Source of the DNA: VXOI01 sp965261945
Lineage (GTDB): Bacteria > Chloroflexota > Dehalococcoidia > Lucifugimonadales > UBA3495
Length of the DNA stretch: 64,000 bases
Assembly (NCBI GenBank): GCA_965261945.1
Contig: CBDHEF010000002.1
Location: 868,001-932,000, forward strand
Reading direction: 5' to 3'
Below, piece after piece: positions 8,898-17,207 of the stretch. Position numbers and translations under genes: made by a program. Position 1 is the first letter of the stretch. Each line of letters starts with the position of its first letter. The notes below the pieces were generated by a model. The model was not told where the DNA came from. It ran no database searches and saw only the letters and a program-made list of their open reading frames with translations.

Positions 8898-9005
8898 CAG
8901 GGCAGACAAGCGCGGCAGGGCAGACAAGCGCGGCAGGGCAGACAAGCGCGGCAGGGCAGACAAGCGCGGCAGGGCAGACAAGCGCGGCAGGGCAGACAAG
9001 CGCAG
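8898..9005 (+). repeat. 18-bp tandem repeat, six copies
   Basis: Six head-to-tail copies of an 18-base unit (CAGGGCAGACAAGCGCGG), exact except for one base in the last copy. No spacers, so not a CRISPR array. It lies between the divergent glycerate kinase and M20 genes. It is open in all three plus frames, but no start or convincing product accompanies it. As 18 is a multiple of three and the array sits in the putative leader of the M20 operon, copy-number change could alter leader length without other effect. Confidence 0.97.
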
Positions 9006-9073
9006 GACACAAAGACTTGGATCTCAATTCACGCATCGGGCGACTGCTCTAATTTTTTGAGGGAGAAGCGTCT

Positions 9074-10429
9074 ATGACCTCCGCCGGAGCCGCCACACCA
9101 TCCCGAGATGAACTCAAACGCCGAGCGGCAGAGGTCATAGACTCCCGCTCCGACGAACTGGTGTCCCTGGCAAAAAGCATTCTTGAGAACCCGGAGCCGG
9201 GATTCCGGGAGACCAAGACCGCCCGCGCAGTGGCCGGCAAGTTCGCCCAGATGGGGATGCCGGCGCGCATCGGCCTGGGTCTTACCGGTGTCCGCGCCGA
9301 CCTGGTGGGCGGCAGCCCCGGCCCGGCCCTGGCGATTATCGGCGAACTGGACTCGCTCATCGTCAACGAGCATCCTCACGCCGACAGCGAAACCGGCGCG
9401 GCCCACGCCTGCGGGCATCACTGCCAGATAGGCATGATCATGGGCGCGGCCATGGCCCTGATGCAGACTGGCGTTCTGGACTCCCTCAGTGGCCGGCTGG
9501 CCTTCATCGCGGTGCCCGCCGAGGAATACATCGAGATTGAGTACCGGGACTCCCTGCGCCGTCAGGGCAAGCTGGAGTTTCTTGGCGGCAAGCCGGAACT
9601 GGTGCGGTTGGGCGAGTTCGATGACATCGACCTCGCAATGATGTGCCACACCACCTCCAACCCTGAAGAAAAGCAGTTGTGCATCAGCGGGGAGAACAAC
9701 GGAACACTGGCAAAGAAGATACAGTTCCTCGGGCGCGGCGCTCACGCAGGAGGCGCGCCTCATCTGGGCATCAACGCCCTGAATGCCGCCAGCATGGCCC
9801 TCTCGGCCATACACTACAACCGCGAGACCTTCCGCGACGAGGACAGCGTGCGGGTGCATCCCATCATCACCAAGGGCGGCGAGGCAGTGAGCGCCGTTCC
9901 CGCCGACGTGCGAATGGAAACCTTCGTCCGTGGCCGCACTCTGGACGCCATCATGGACGCCAACACCAAGGTCGACCGGGCCCTCAAGGCCGGGGCCATG
10001 GCCGTGGGCGGCGACGTGATAATACAGACCATCCCCGGCTACCTTCCCCTGCGGCAGAACTCGTCGTTTAACGACGTGTTCCGGGCCAACGCGCACCAAC
10101 TGGTCGGAGAGGAGAATACCGGCTACGTGGGGCGACGGGGAGGCTCTACGGACATGGGAGACATCAGCCACCTGATGCCTGCTATCCACCCCTACGTCGG
10201 CGGGGCCACCGGTATAGGCCACGGCGCCGACTACGTGGTGCAGGACTACGGGCTGGCCGTGATTACTGCGGCCAAGGCGCTGGCATCCACCGCCATCGAC
10301 CTGCTGGCCGACGGCGCGGCGGTGGGTGGCAACATCGTGTCCAACCACCGGCCGGAAATGACCCGGCCCGAATACCTGAAGTTCATGCGCAGCCTGGCCA
10401 ACGAGGAAACTTTCAAGGGCGCCCAGTGA
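9074..10429 (+). CDS. M20-family amidohydrolase/peptidase (first of tandem pair)
   Basis: A 451-residue metal-dependent amidohydrolase of the M20D/AbgB-like group. GELDSLIV then GAAHACGHHCQIG at about residues 93-125 bears the metal-binding His, and VPAEEYIEIE near 148 bears the catalytic and bridging Glu pair; GRGAHAGGAPHLGINALNA near 218-236 begins the dimerisation domain, and GGSTDMGDISHLMP near 355 returns to the metal site. The start ATG follows GGGAGAAG. Substrates are probably N-acyl amino acids or aminobenzoyl-glutamate-like amides. It overlaps the next paralogue by one base (TGATG), so both are made together. Confidence 0.9.
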   Translation: MTSAGAATPSRDELKRRAAEVIDSRSDELVSLAKSILENPEPGFRETKTARAVAGKFAQMGMPARIGLGLTGVRADLVGGSPGPALAIIGELDSLIVNEHPHADSETGAAHACGHHCQIGMIMGAAMALMQTGVLDSLSGRLAFIAVPAEEYIEIEYRDSLRRQGKLEFLGGKPELVRLGEFDDIDLAMMCHTTSNPEEKQLCISGENNGTLAKKIQFLGRGAHAGGAPHLGINALNAASMALSAIHYNRETFRDEDSVRVHPIITKGGEAVSAVPADVRMETFVRGRTLDAIMDANTKVDRALKAGAMAVGGDVIIQTIPGYLPLRQNSSFNDVFRANAHQLVGEENTGYVGRRGGSTDMGDISHLMPAIHPYVGGATGIGHGADYVVQDYGLAVITAAKALASTAIDLLADGAAVGGNIVSNHRPEMTRPEYLKFMRSLANEETFKGAQ

Positions 10430-11775
10430 TGTTGACCGTAGAAGAATTGAAGCGGCGGGCCTGCGAGTCCATAGACAAGCGCAAGAAGGAAATCATAGGC
10501 ATCGCCCAGCAGGCCCTTTCCCATCCCGAAGCCGGATTCCGGGAGTACCGCACCGCCGGCCTGGTGGCCCGCAAATTCAACGAGTTGCAGATTCCCCATG
10601 AAAGCGGGCTGGCCCTCACCGGCCTCAAGGGGCGGTTGCCCGGCGGCGCCGGCGCCGGGCCTCGCGTGGCCCTCATCGGCGAGTTGGACTCGCTGGTGGT
10701 CACAGAGCATCCCCACGCCGACCCGGAGACCGGCGCGGCCCACGCCTGCGGACATCATTGCCAGTTGGGCATGATGCTGGGCGCCACCATTGGGCTTCAA
10801 ACACCGGATGTCCTGGCCCAGCTCAGCGGCGAGATTGTCCCCTTCGCCGTGCCGGCCGAGGAGTTCATCGAGGTCGAGCAGCGGCTGGAGCTGCGGGCGC
10901 AGAATAAGCTGGAGTTTCTGGGCGGCAAGCAGGAACTCATCAGGCTGGGCAGGTTCGACGACATCGACATCGCCATGATGTGCCACACCGCCAGCGACAT
11001 GGGAGAGCGCAAGTTCGCCATTGGCGGCACCAGCAACGGCCATGTGGTCAAGTACGTGCGCTACATCGGACGCGGGGCCCACGCCGGGAGTTCGCCCCAC
11101 ATGGGCATCAACGCCCTGAACGCCGCCTCCTTCGCCATCCAGGCCATCAACGCTACGCGGGAGACGCACCGGGCCGAGGACACGGTGCGAATCCACGGCA
11201 TTATGACCAAGGGCGGCGAGGCGGTCAGCGCCATTCCCGCCGAGGTGAAGCTGGAGTGGCGGGTACGGTCGTCAACGCCGCAGGTGGTGGTCAAGAATTC
11301 GCAGGTCGTGGACCGCTGTTTCAAGTCCGGGGCCCTCGCCGTGGGGGCGCAGGTGGAAATCACGACGATCCCGGGCTACCTCCCAATGCGGAACGACAAT
11401 CTCTTGCAGGAACTCTTTCGCCGCAATGCCGCCGAGGTGGTGGGCGAGAAAGCCACGATGATTATGCCCGCCGGTCGCAACCGGGGCGGTTCCACCGACA
11501 TGGGGGACCTGTCGCAACTCATTCCTGCCATCCACCCATACACCGGAGGGGCCACCGGGCCGGGCCACAGCAAGAGCTACCTCATCACCGACTACGAGAC
11601 TGCGGTCATTAACCCGGCCAAGATTATGGCTATGGCGGTCATAGACCTGCTCTCCGATGGCGCCAGGCAGGCCAAGGAAGTCAAGTCGGCGCACAAGGCG
11701 GGTATGTCTCGAAACGCCTACCTGCGCTTCCAGAGGGAGCAGGCCCAGACGGTGCGCTTCGATGGCGCGGCGTAA
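10429..11775 (+). CDS. M20-family amidohydrolase/peptidase (second of tandem pair)
   Basis: A 448-residue paralogue of the preceding gene, alike over its whole length: GELDSLVVTEHPHADPETGAAH (early metal motif), ACGHHCQLGMMLGA, VPAEEFIEVEQ, GRGAHAGSSPHMGINAL and GGSTDMGDLSQLIP all recur. The ATG at 10429 overlaps the upstream TGA; a GTG one codon earlier is also possible. The pair suggests a tandem duplication that has diverged, either into a heteromer or into two specificities. No transporter for the substrate lies beside them. Downstream, a palindrome of the CCCTCTCC...GGGAGA type separates it from a convergent gene. Confidence 0.9.
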   Translation: MLTVEELKRRACESIDKRKKEIIGIAQQALSHPEAGFREYRTAGLVARKFNELQIPHESGLALTGLKGRLPGGAGAGPRVALIGELDSLVVTEHPHADPETGAAHACGHHCQLGMMLGATIGLQTPDVLAQLSGEIVPFAVPAEEFIEVEQRLELRAQNKLEFLGGKQELIRLGRFDDIDIAMMCHTASDMGERKFAIGGTSNGHVVKYVRYIGRGAHAGSSPHMGINALNAASFAIQAINATRETHRAEDTVRIHGIMTKGGEAVSAIPAEVKLEWRVRSSTPQVVVKNSQVVDRCFKSGALAVGAQVEITTIPGYLPMRNDNLLQELFRRNAAEVVGEKATMIMPAGRNRGGSTDMGDLSQLIPAIHPYTGGATGPGHSKSYLITDYETAVINPAKIMAMAVIDLLSDGARQAKEVKSAHKAGMSRNAYLRFQREQAQTVRFDGAA

Positions 11776-11855
11776 ATTCTTCGGAGATCCCTCGAGTCCC
11801 TCTCCTTCCGGGAGAAGGCCAGGGCGAGGGCGAACCTCTTACCGGTCGCGCTCCC

Positions 11856-12494
11856 TCAAGCTCCCATCGCCCACATCGCCGTCCCGGCGATGAGCGGGAT
11901 CGTGAGATTGTCGTCGGGCGGCAACCCCGCCAGTTCCGTCAGCGCGGCGATGGCTGCGCCGGGCCACAGAGCCCAATGGTACTCAATAACCCCGGCGGCC
12001 AACAGCAGGCCCGCGACGGCTCCGCCGGTGAGCGCAAAAGCCGCCGCCCCGCCCGGAGACTTACCGAACAGGCGCGGCCCAGGCAATCGGCTGCCCACGA
12101 TGGCCGCGACCGGGTCGCCCAGCGACAGGTAGAACATCACCGGTACGCCAACGTCCTTTCCGTACAGCCAGAACACCGGCAGAGCTGCTATGAGCATATA
12201 AGTCGCGCCCGTGATATGCGACTCCTCATCGCTTTTGAGCAGCGGCGCCATCCAGCGCATATAGGCGCGATTGAGCGGCCCGATGCCGAACCTGGACAGG
12301 TCCAGCGCCAGCGCACCGGCGGCGAGAATAGCGAGGGCGATGAGGAATTCCTGTTCCGGGAAGAAAATGCCGGCGACGGGGATAGCGGAACCCGCGAAGA
12401 CGTGGAACAGCCGCCGCCAGATGCGGGGTTGGGCCGCTGTCCCGGTGCGCCTCTGCCCTCCGAAAATCAGCAGGCCGGCGATTCGCTGCAACAA
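11856..12494 (-). CDS. Integral membrane polyprenol/phytol kinase-like protein (SEC59/VTE5 family)
   Basis: About 212 residues from a TTG at 12494 (or 12491). The open frame continues upstream to 12950, but that stretch runs through an intergenic repeat and into the next gene's coding region, so I cut it. Around seven hydrophobic segments are present. The cytosolic loop SLGDPVAAIVGSRL followed by FGKSPGGAAAFALTGG matches the D-x-x-A-x-x-x-G...K-S-x-x-G signature of CTP-dependent dolichol/phytol kinases and related CDP-diglyceride-synthase-like proteins. It likely phosphorylates a prenyl alcohol at the membrane. The start is the main uncertainty. Confidence 0.72.
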   Translation of the reverse strand: MLQRIAGLLIFGGQRRTGTAAQPRIWRRLFHVFAGSAIPVAGIFFPEQEFLIALAILAAGALALDLSRFGIGPLNRAYMRWMAPLLKSDEESHITGATYMLIAALPVFWLYGKDVGVPVMFYLSLGDPVAAIVGSRLPGPRLFGKSPGGAAAFALTGGAVAGLLLAAGVIEYHWALWPGAAIAALTELAGLPPDDNLTIPLIAGTAMWAMGA

Positions 12495-12536
12495 GGAAAC
12501 CTGCCCTATCCCTTTCCCCTGCCCAAGGTCTCTAAG

Positions 12537-12647
12537 TCTCCCTTCCGGGGAAGGGTTAGCGCAGAGGCGTCCTCGTCGGTGAGGGAACATCGTGTCATCC
12601 CGGGATTTTGCCCTCACACCAGCCCTCTCCCTCAAGGGAGAGGGAGG
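12537..12647 (-). repeat. Composite palindromic intergenic element, copy A
   Basis: About 110 bases made of a CCCTCTCCC...GGGAGAGGG hairpin, a conserved GGGATGACAC stretch, a GAGGACGCC block and a second hairpin ending in CCTTCCCC..GGAAGGG. The same order of blocks occurs on the plus strand at 58380-58492, and the second half recurs at 31707-31766. It fills the gap between the polyprenol kinase and the lipoprotein gene. Confidence 0.7.
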
Positions 12648-12699
12648 ATTAAAAGACCCTGCCCCTCTTACAGGGAGAGAGAAATTCCTGTAAACGAGC

Positions 12700-13602
12700 C
12701 TAGAATCGGAAGGTGATGGAATCCCCTGCCCGCCAGCGCATATCCCGGAACTCGACCCCGACCGGAGCCTCAAACACCATGTAGCCGTCCAGTCCGTTAC
12801 CTTGCAGCAACTCGAATGACCCTTGAATGAACTGCATCGAGCGTTCAAGGTAGTCAGCGCCCCCATCCGGCCCCATCGCCTTAACCTCCGCTGGCCATTC
12901 CGTTCCCTCGGAGTTGCCACAGACGTAGGGGTACGTCCCCACCCGGTCAAAGGTGTGCGTCAGCGACGCGCCCGGCCCGATTTCAGCCCGCCCTCCGGTC
13001 CCAACCGGCACAGCGCCGTCCTCGAAGGCGATGTGCTGGTCATCGTCGGATTCGCTCTGCCATTTTACCGTGTTGCCCACGTCTATCAGAGCGCGGGTGC
13101 CGTCAAAGCACTGGCCCAAGTTAACCCTGACCAGAGCCTCCGGCTCGCCGCGGAAGTCCTGCCAGACGTTGTCCGAGATGGGCAGAGGAAGGTAGGTGGC
13201 GTTGGCGAAATCGCGCAGTTCAGCGGCCGTGCGGTCCACGTTGATGAAGGCGCTGACTGCAGTGTGGTTCTCCACCCTTGCCCGCACCACCACCAACTCC
13301 ATCCCTTCAGCCGAAGGCGACAGGCTCCAGCGGCGGACAATCCCCTTCGGATCGACGGTGGAATAACGAAGCTCTTGGGTGCGCTCCAGGCTGACCACGC
13401 TGAAGTGGAGCGTCCGGCCCTGCCGGTACTGTCCCAGAACGGAAGACCCTTGCGTACAAGCCAGCAGCCCGGACAACAACAGGGCCAGCAACAATAGGGC
13501 CAGCAACAAAAAAGCCGCAGCCGCCTTGCCCGACGGCCCGGCCCGACGGCCCGGCGCAACAGTCGCCGGGCGGCTCAACCTTTCCCCGCTTTGGAAAATC
13601 AA
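12700..13602 (-). CDS. Lipoprotein with cupredoxin-like insert and DUF4352-like C-terminus
   Basis: A 300-residue exported protein. After a basic N-terminus a very hydrophobic Leu/Ala stretch ends in a lipobox LLAC (Cys about residue 49). The middle contains a beta-rich segment with QHIAFEDG, a GASLTHTFDRVGTYPYVCG strand pair like a cupredoxin copper loop, and the C-terminus VFEAPVGVEFRDMRWRAGD resembles DUF4352 domains. The Cys and one His of a type-1 copper site are present, but the second His and the Met after the Cys are not, so copper binding is doubtful. The start is TTG, overlapping the cysteine desulfurase stop by four bases (TTGA); a TTG eight codons later is an alternative. Confidence 0.65.
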   Translation of the reverse strand: MIFQSGERLSRPATVAPGRRAGPSGKAAAAFLLLALLLLALLLSGLLACTQGSSVLGQYRQGRTLHFSVVSLERTQELRYSTVDPKGIVRRWSLSPSAEGMELVVVRARVENHTAVSAFINVDRTAAELRDFANATYLPLPISDNVWQDFRGEPEALVRVNLGQCFDGTRALIDVGNTVKWQSESDDDQHIAFEDGAVPVGTGGRAEIGPGASLTHTFDRVGTYPYVCGNSEGTEWPAEVKAMGPDGGADYLERSMQFIQGSFELLQGNGLDGYMVFEAPVGVEFRDMRWRAGDSITFRF

Positions 13603-14804
13603 GACCCGGCAGTGGTCAGGCTGGGCAGTTGGCGCAGGCGCTCTACGAGGTCAACCAGCACGTCCAGCAGGTAATCCACTTCTTCTGGTGTGTTGTCTTT
13701 GCCTAGGGTGATCCGCAGGCTTCCCCGGGCCACTTCTGCCGACTGGCCCAGAGCCAGCAGCACGTGGGAGGGTTCCAGGGACCCGGAACTGCAGGCGCTG
13801 CCGCTGGAAGCCGCGATGCCCGCCATGTCCAGCCCCAGCAGAATCGGCTCGCCTTCCACCCCGGAAAAGGCAAAATTGGCGTTGTTGGGCAACCTTTGCG
13901 TCGGGTGGCCGTTAAGGCGGCTTCCCGGAACTCGCTCCAGTACCTGCTCGACGATGTGATCGCGCAGGGCGGCGCAGTGGCGGCTGTTCTCCTCGCGCTG
14001 GGCATTGGCCGTCTCCAGCGCCACAGACAGGCCAACGATGCCGGGGATGTTCTCGGTGCCGGAGCGCCGCTCGCGCTCCTGCCCCCCGCCCAGGATGAAG
14101 GGCAGAAATGGGGCGCCTCTGCGAATAAACAGCACTCCCGTTCCCTTGGGGCCGTGAAACTTGTGGCCGGAGAGGCTGAGAAGGTCGACTCCCAGCTTCC
14201 TTATGTCCAGGTCAAGGTATCCGGCGGCCTGCACAGCATCGGTATGCAGCAGGATCGTGCGCGACAACTCTGAGGCCCGCTGTTTCACCGCCGCCGCGAT
14301 TTCGGCTATGGGATTGACCACGCCAATTTCGTTGTTGGCGTACATAACGGAAACGAGCGTAGTTTGCGGAGTGATAGCCCGGTAGACCGCGTCGGCCTGC
14401 ACCATCCCGTCGGAACCCACTGGCAGGTAGGTGGTCTCGAATCCCAGGGATTCAAGATGCTGGCAGGTATGCAGCACGGCGTGATGTTCCACGCTGGATG
14501 TGATGATGTGGTTGCCCGTTTCCTGTAGCGCAGTGGCGACCCCTACGATGGCGGCGTTGTCAGACTCGGTGCCGCCGCCGGTGAAGACCACCTCGCGGGG
14601 CCGGCAGTTAAGCACACGCGCCACCCGCTCGCGGGCTTCGTCAAGAGCATAGCGCGCTTCCTGCCCCACGGTATGGATGCTGGAAGGGTTGCCGAAAAGC
14701 TGGGTGAAATACGGAGTCATGACCCGCAACACTTCGGGGGCCAGTGGCGTGGTGCCTGCGTGGTCCATGTAAACAATACCGTCGGGAGCCGGATTCTGCG
14801 CCAT
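13599..14804 (-). CDS. nifS: Cysteine desulfurase, NifS/IscS type
   Basis: A 401-residue PLP enzyme of class V aminotransferase fold that moves sulfur from cysteine to a protein persulfide for Fe-S and thiolation pathways. MDHAGTTPL opens the fold, SSVEHHAV holds the His over the cofactor, SGHKFHGPKG carries the Schiff-base Lys (K215), and SSGSACSSGS carries the active Cys (C338) in a long mobile loop. This is the NifS/IscS group rather than SufS. No iscU, iscR or mnmA lies beside it; its only operon partner is the lipoprotein downstream, joined by a TTGA overlap. A TGCTAAAAT box lies about 40 bases upstream. Confidence 0.95.
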   Translation of the reverse strand: MAQNPAPDGIVYMDHAGTTPLAPEVLRVMTPYFTQLFGNPSSIHTVGQEARYALDEARERVARVLNCRPREVVFTGGGTESDNAAIVGVATALQETGNHIITSSVEHHAVLHTCQHLESLGFETTYLPVGSDGMVQADAVYRAITPQTTLVSVMYANNEIGVVNPIAEIAAAVKQRASELSRTILLHTDAVQAAGYLDLDIRKLGVDLLSLSGHKFHGPKGTGVLFIRRGAPFLPFILGGGQERERRSGTENIPGIVGLSVALETANAQREENSRHCAALRDHIVEQVLERVPGSRLNGHPTQRLPNNANFAFSGVEGEPILLGLDMAGIAASSGSACSSGSLEPSHVLLALGQSAEVARGSLRITLGKDNTPEEVDYLLDVLVDLVERLRQLPSLTTAGS

Positions 14805-14844
14805 TCTTCTCTGCCGTCAGCCTCTTGCCTGAGATGGTGCCGGT

Positions 14845-14850
14845 ATTTTA
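14845..14850 (-). promoter_or_regulatory. Extended -10 box for the cysteine desulfurase
   Basis: TGCTAAAAT on the minus strand, 40 bases before the ATG of the cysteine desulfurase; matches the recurrent extended -10 pattern of this window. No -35 is evident. Confidence 0.5.
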
Positions 14851-14879
14851 GCACAGCCGGGCGGCGGCGTTCTTTTTCT

Positions 14880-15611
14880 CTATGGTTTTTTGGGATAGCT
14901 GCCCGTGGCCACTGACAGCAGGAACGCGCCGATGACCACGGCCCAGATGCCATCAACCAGATTTCCCCTGATGGCAAACACGATGCCGCCCACTATCATC
15001 AGCAGCCCCACGCCCTGACCGCATCTGGCAGCCACCCGCGTCGCCTTCACGAAGCTGCCGGAGCCGGCCCACACGGCCGCCCGCAATACCCGCCCTCCGT
15101 CCAGAGGGAATCCCGGGATCATATTGAATATCCCCACACTCAGGTTGCCCCAGGCCAGCAGGAATACCACCATTTCAACCGGCGACGCATAGCGGGAAGG
15201 CCAAGGCCAGTTACCGGGGTCCAGGCCCAACAGAATCCCAGCCGCCGCTCCCGCCAGCGCGATGCTGGTGAGCGGCCCAACGACGGCGACCAAAAACTCC
15301 TCGGATGGCCGCTCAGGTTCCCGCTCCAGGTGGGAGACGCCCCCGAAAATGAACAGGGTGATTCCCCGGACTCGAATTCCCCGGCTGAGCGCCACCAGGC
15401 TGTGGGAGAGTTCGTGGGCCAGCACCGACAGGAAGAACAGGGCTACGGTGACAACGGCGACGAGCCACTGCTGAGCAACTGTCCAGCGCAGTGACGAAGC
15501 ATCAAATCGGCTGACCAGCAGGAAGGTCAGCAACAGGAATATGATCACCCAAGTGACGTTGATTTCGACCGGTATGCCGAAAATCCGGCCCAGGCGCAGG
15601 GATTTTCCCAT
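14880..15611 (-). CDS. Site-2-protease-like M50 metalloprotease
   Basis: A 243-residue polytopic membrane protease. HELSH at residues 66-70 is the zinc motif in the second or third membrane helix, and NMIPGFPLDGG at 163-173 supplies the third ligand Asp. These define the SpoIVFB-like group of M50B. Members of this group often carry C-terminal CBS domains; this one ends right after the last membrane helices, so it has neither CBS nor PDZ and its regulation must come from elsewhere. It starts MGKSLRLGRIFGIPVEI, typical of the family. Substrate unknown. A TATGCT box is seen at 15650-15655. Confidence 0.9.
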   Translation of the reverse strand: MGKSLRLGRIFGIPVEINVTWVIIFLLLTFLLVSRFDASSLRWTVAQQWLVAVVTVALFFLSVLAHELSHSLVALSRGIRVRGITLFIFGGVSHLEREPERPSEEFLVAVVGPLTSIALAGAAAGILLGLDPGNWPWPSRYASPVEMVVFLLAWGNLSVGIFNMIPGFPLDGGRVLRAAVWAGSGSFVKATRVAARCGQGVGLLMIVGGIVFAIRGNLVDGIWAVVIGAFLLSVATGSYPKKP

Positions 15612-15715
15612 GCCTCACGCAAATTCCATCGAAGATATGGATTGCGTCTAGCATAACAAATCGGAGGCAAAATAGGGGAAGCGCCGCAAACCAGCCCCGG
15701 AGGCGGGTCGCGCGG

Positions 15716-16609
15716 TCATTTAGGGCGAGGGAGGGCCGTGGCGTAAGCGACCAGTTTACCGACCAGCCGGGCCGCGGTGTAGGTGCAGGCTGTGGGCCCC
15801 TCGGAGGGCGCCAGTTCGCAGACATCGAACCCAACGATGCGCCGGGACTCGCCCACCTTCCGCAGCAGCGACGTTACCTGACGCCAGTTCAGTCCGCCGG
15901 GTTCCGGGGTGCCCACCGCCGCCATCAGCGACGGGTCGAACACGTCCAAGTCAACGCTGACGTAAACTTCATCGCCCAGCGCGGCCAGTATTTCGACGGC
16001 GGGCAAAAGCCCGCCGTCGTCTGGACAAGGCCAGAAGGGAATTCTGTTGTCGCGGATAAATTCGCGCTCTTCGACGCAGAGGCTCCGAACCCCGGCTAGG
16101 ACCACCGGGCAGAGGTCGAACACCCGACGCGCGCCCGAGGCATGGCCCCACTGAGTCCCCTGATACTCGTCGCGCAGGTCGGCGTGTGCGTCGAGATAGA
16201 GGACGCTGAGAGAGGGGTAAGCCTCGAGGTGGGCCTGAACGCTGCCGGCGGTCAGGGAGTGCTCGCCGCCCAACACGCCCACGGTACGCCCCGGAGCGAT
16301 GCAGGCGGCCACGGCCTCGCGCACACGCTGCGCCATCTCCCTCGGTCCGCCCATGTGCGGCTCAATCGCGGGCATGGTGTGGATGCCCAGCGACGCCACG
16401 TCCAAATCCAGCTCCAGGTCATAGTCCTCCATCTGGGCGGAAGCAGCGATGATGCCTGCGGGGCCGTCCCGGGCGCCGCCGCGATAGGACGTGGTGCTGT
16501 CGTAGGGAACGGGTATCAGGGCCACACGGGCAGTTTCGAGGGCGGACTGCTCCGGTGTGAGGGCCAGGAAGCCGGGATGGATCCACGGCAGCCCGTGACC
16601 ATCAGACAC
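15716..16609 (-). CDS. speB: Agmatinase
   Basis: A 297-residue ureohydrolase starting at GTG 16609. The binuclear manganese site is intact: GGEHS, DAHADLRDEY and SVDLDVFDP are all present in order, and YDSTTSYRGGARDGP is the agmatinase-type N-terminal motif. It cleaves agmatine to putrescine and urea in the cytoplasm. It overlaps the stop of speD by eight bases, so the two enzymes of the agmatine-spermidine route are co-translated. Spermidine synthase (speE) and arginine decarboxylase are not within the window. Confidence 0.94.
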   Translation of the reverse strand: MSDGHGLPWIHPGFLALTPEQSALETARVALIPVPYDSTTSYRGGARDGPAGIIAASAQMEDYDLELDLDVASLGIHTMPAIEPHMGGPREMAQRVREAVAACIAPGRTVGVLGGEHSLTAGSVQAHLEAYPSLSVLYLDAHADLRDEYQGTQWGHASGARRVFDLCPVVLAGVRSLCVEEREFIRDNRIPFWPCPDDGGLLPAVEILAALGDEVYVSVDLDVFDPSLMAAVGTPEPGGLNWRQVTSLLRKVGESRRIVGFDVCELAPSEGPTACTYTAARLVGKLVAYATALPRPK

Positions 16610-17057
16610 GCCGGAACCCAGGACGCCCGATTTTCACCTCATCATCGGTCTCGACTTCGAGGGCTGCCCGTTGCGCCTGCGCTTCTCTCAATCCCTGGCG
16701 TTCATCCAGCCACTCAAGGCCCCGGTCCAGGAGCCAGGTTTGGACATCTTCCAGGTCAAACAGATTCTTGACGTCATCCAGGGCACGGTCGTGGTCGAAA
16801 GGACGGCAGGAGAAGATGTCTATGTTGACGTAGCTCTTCTGGGGGAAGGTGTGGATGCTGATATGGCTCTCGGCAATGATCACAAAGCCGGAAACACCTG
16901 CATCCTCCGGCTTGGGAGCGTCGTATACCAGGACGCGAGGCTCGGTGATGCGGGTCATTTCCAGTGATTCCGGGTAATCGGTCAAGAATTGACGGACCAG
17001 GCCATCGTCCCACATCTTGCTCGTATTCCCTCCGAATCCGTCAATTACCAAGTGCAT
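16602..17057 (-). CDS. speD: S-adenosylmethionine decarboxylase proenzyme
   Basis: A 151-residue prokaryotic AdoMetDC. I start it at ATG 17057, which follows GGAGGTGAA at perfect spacing; an open extension upstream has no family similarity. AESHISIHTFP (about residues 63-73) contains the Glu-Ser self-cleavage site that makes the pyruvoyl Ser, followed by YVNIDIFSC with the conserved Cys. The C-terminal tail of about 40 residues is charged. It supplies the aminopropyl donor for spermidine, complementing speB directly downstream. Confidence 0.95.
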   Translation of the reverse strand: MHLVIDGFGGNTSKMWDDGLVRQFLTDYPESLEMTRITEPRVLVYDAPKPEDAGVSGFVIIAESHISIHTFPQKSYVNIDIFSCRPFDHDRALDDVKNLFDLEDVQTWLLDRGLEWLDERQGLREAQAQRAALEVETDDEVKIGRPGFRRV

Positions 17058-17207
17058 TTCACCTCCAGCACGGCCTTTCCATGAAGACAACGGCAATCTT
17101 AAATAGTTGGCAAAACCAGTTCTATACAATATCATTTGTCGCGTTCCAGTACAAATAGGCGTCAGAGAACAGGCGCGTCCCTCGCAGGGGACGCAGGCAG
17201 GTAAGCC

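Noticed and set aside
8898..9005. CRISPR array
   Set aside because: Units are contiguous with no unique spacers and no cas genes nearby.
12495..12950. Upstream extension of the polyprenol-kinase-like gene
   Set aside because: Runs through the composite palindromic element and into the lipoprotein gene; no family similarity.
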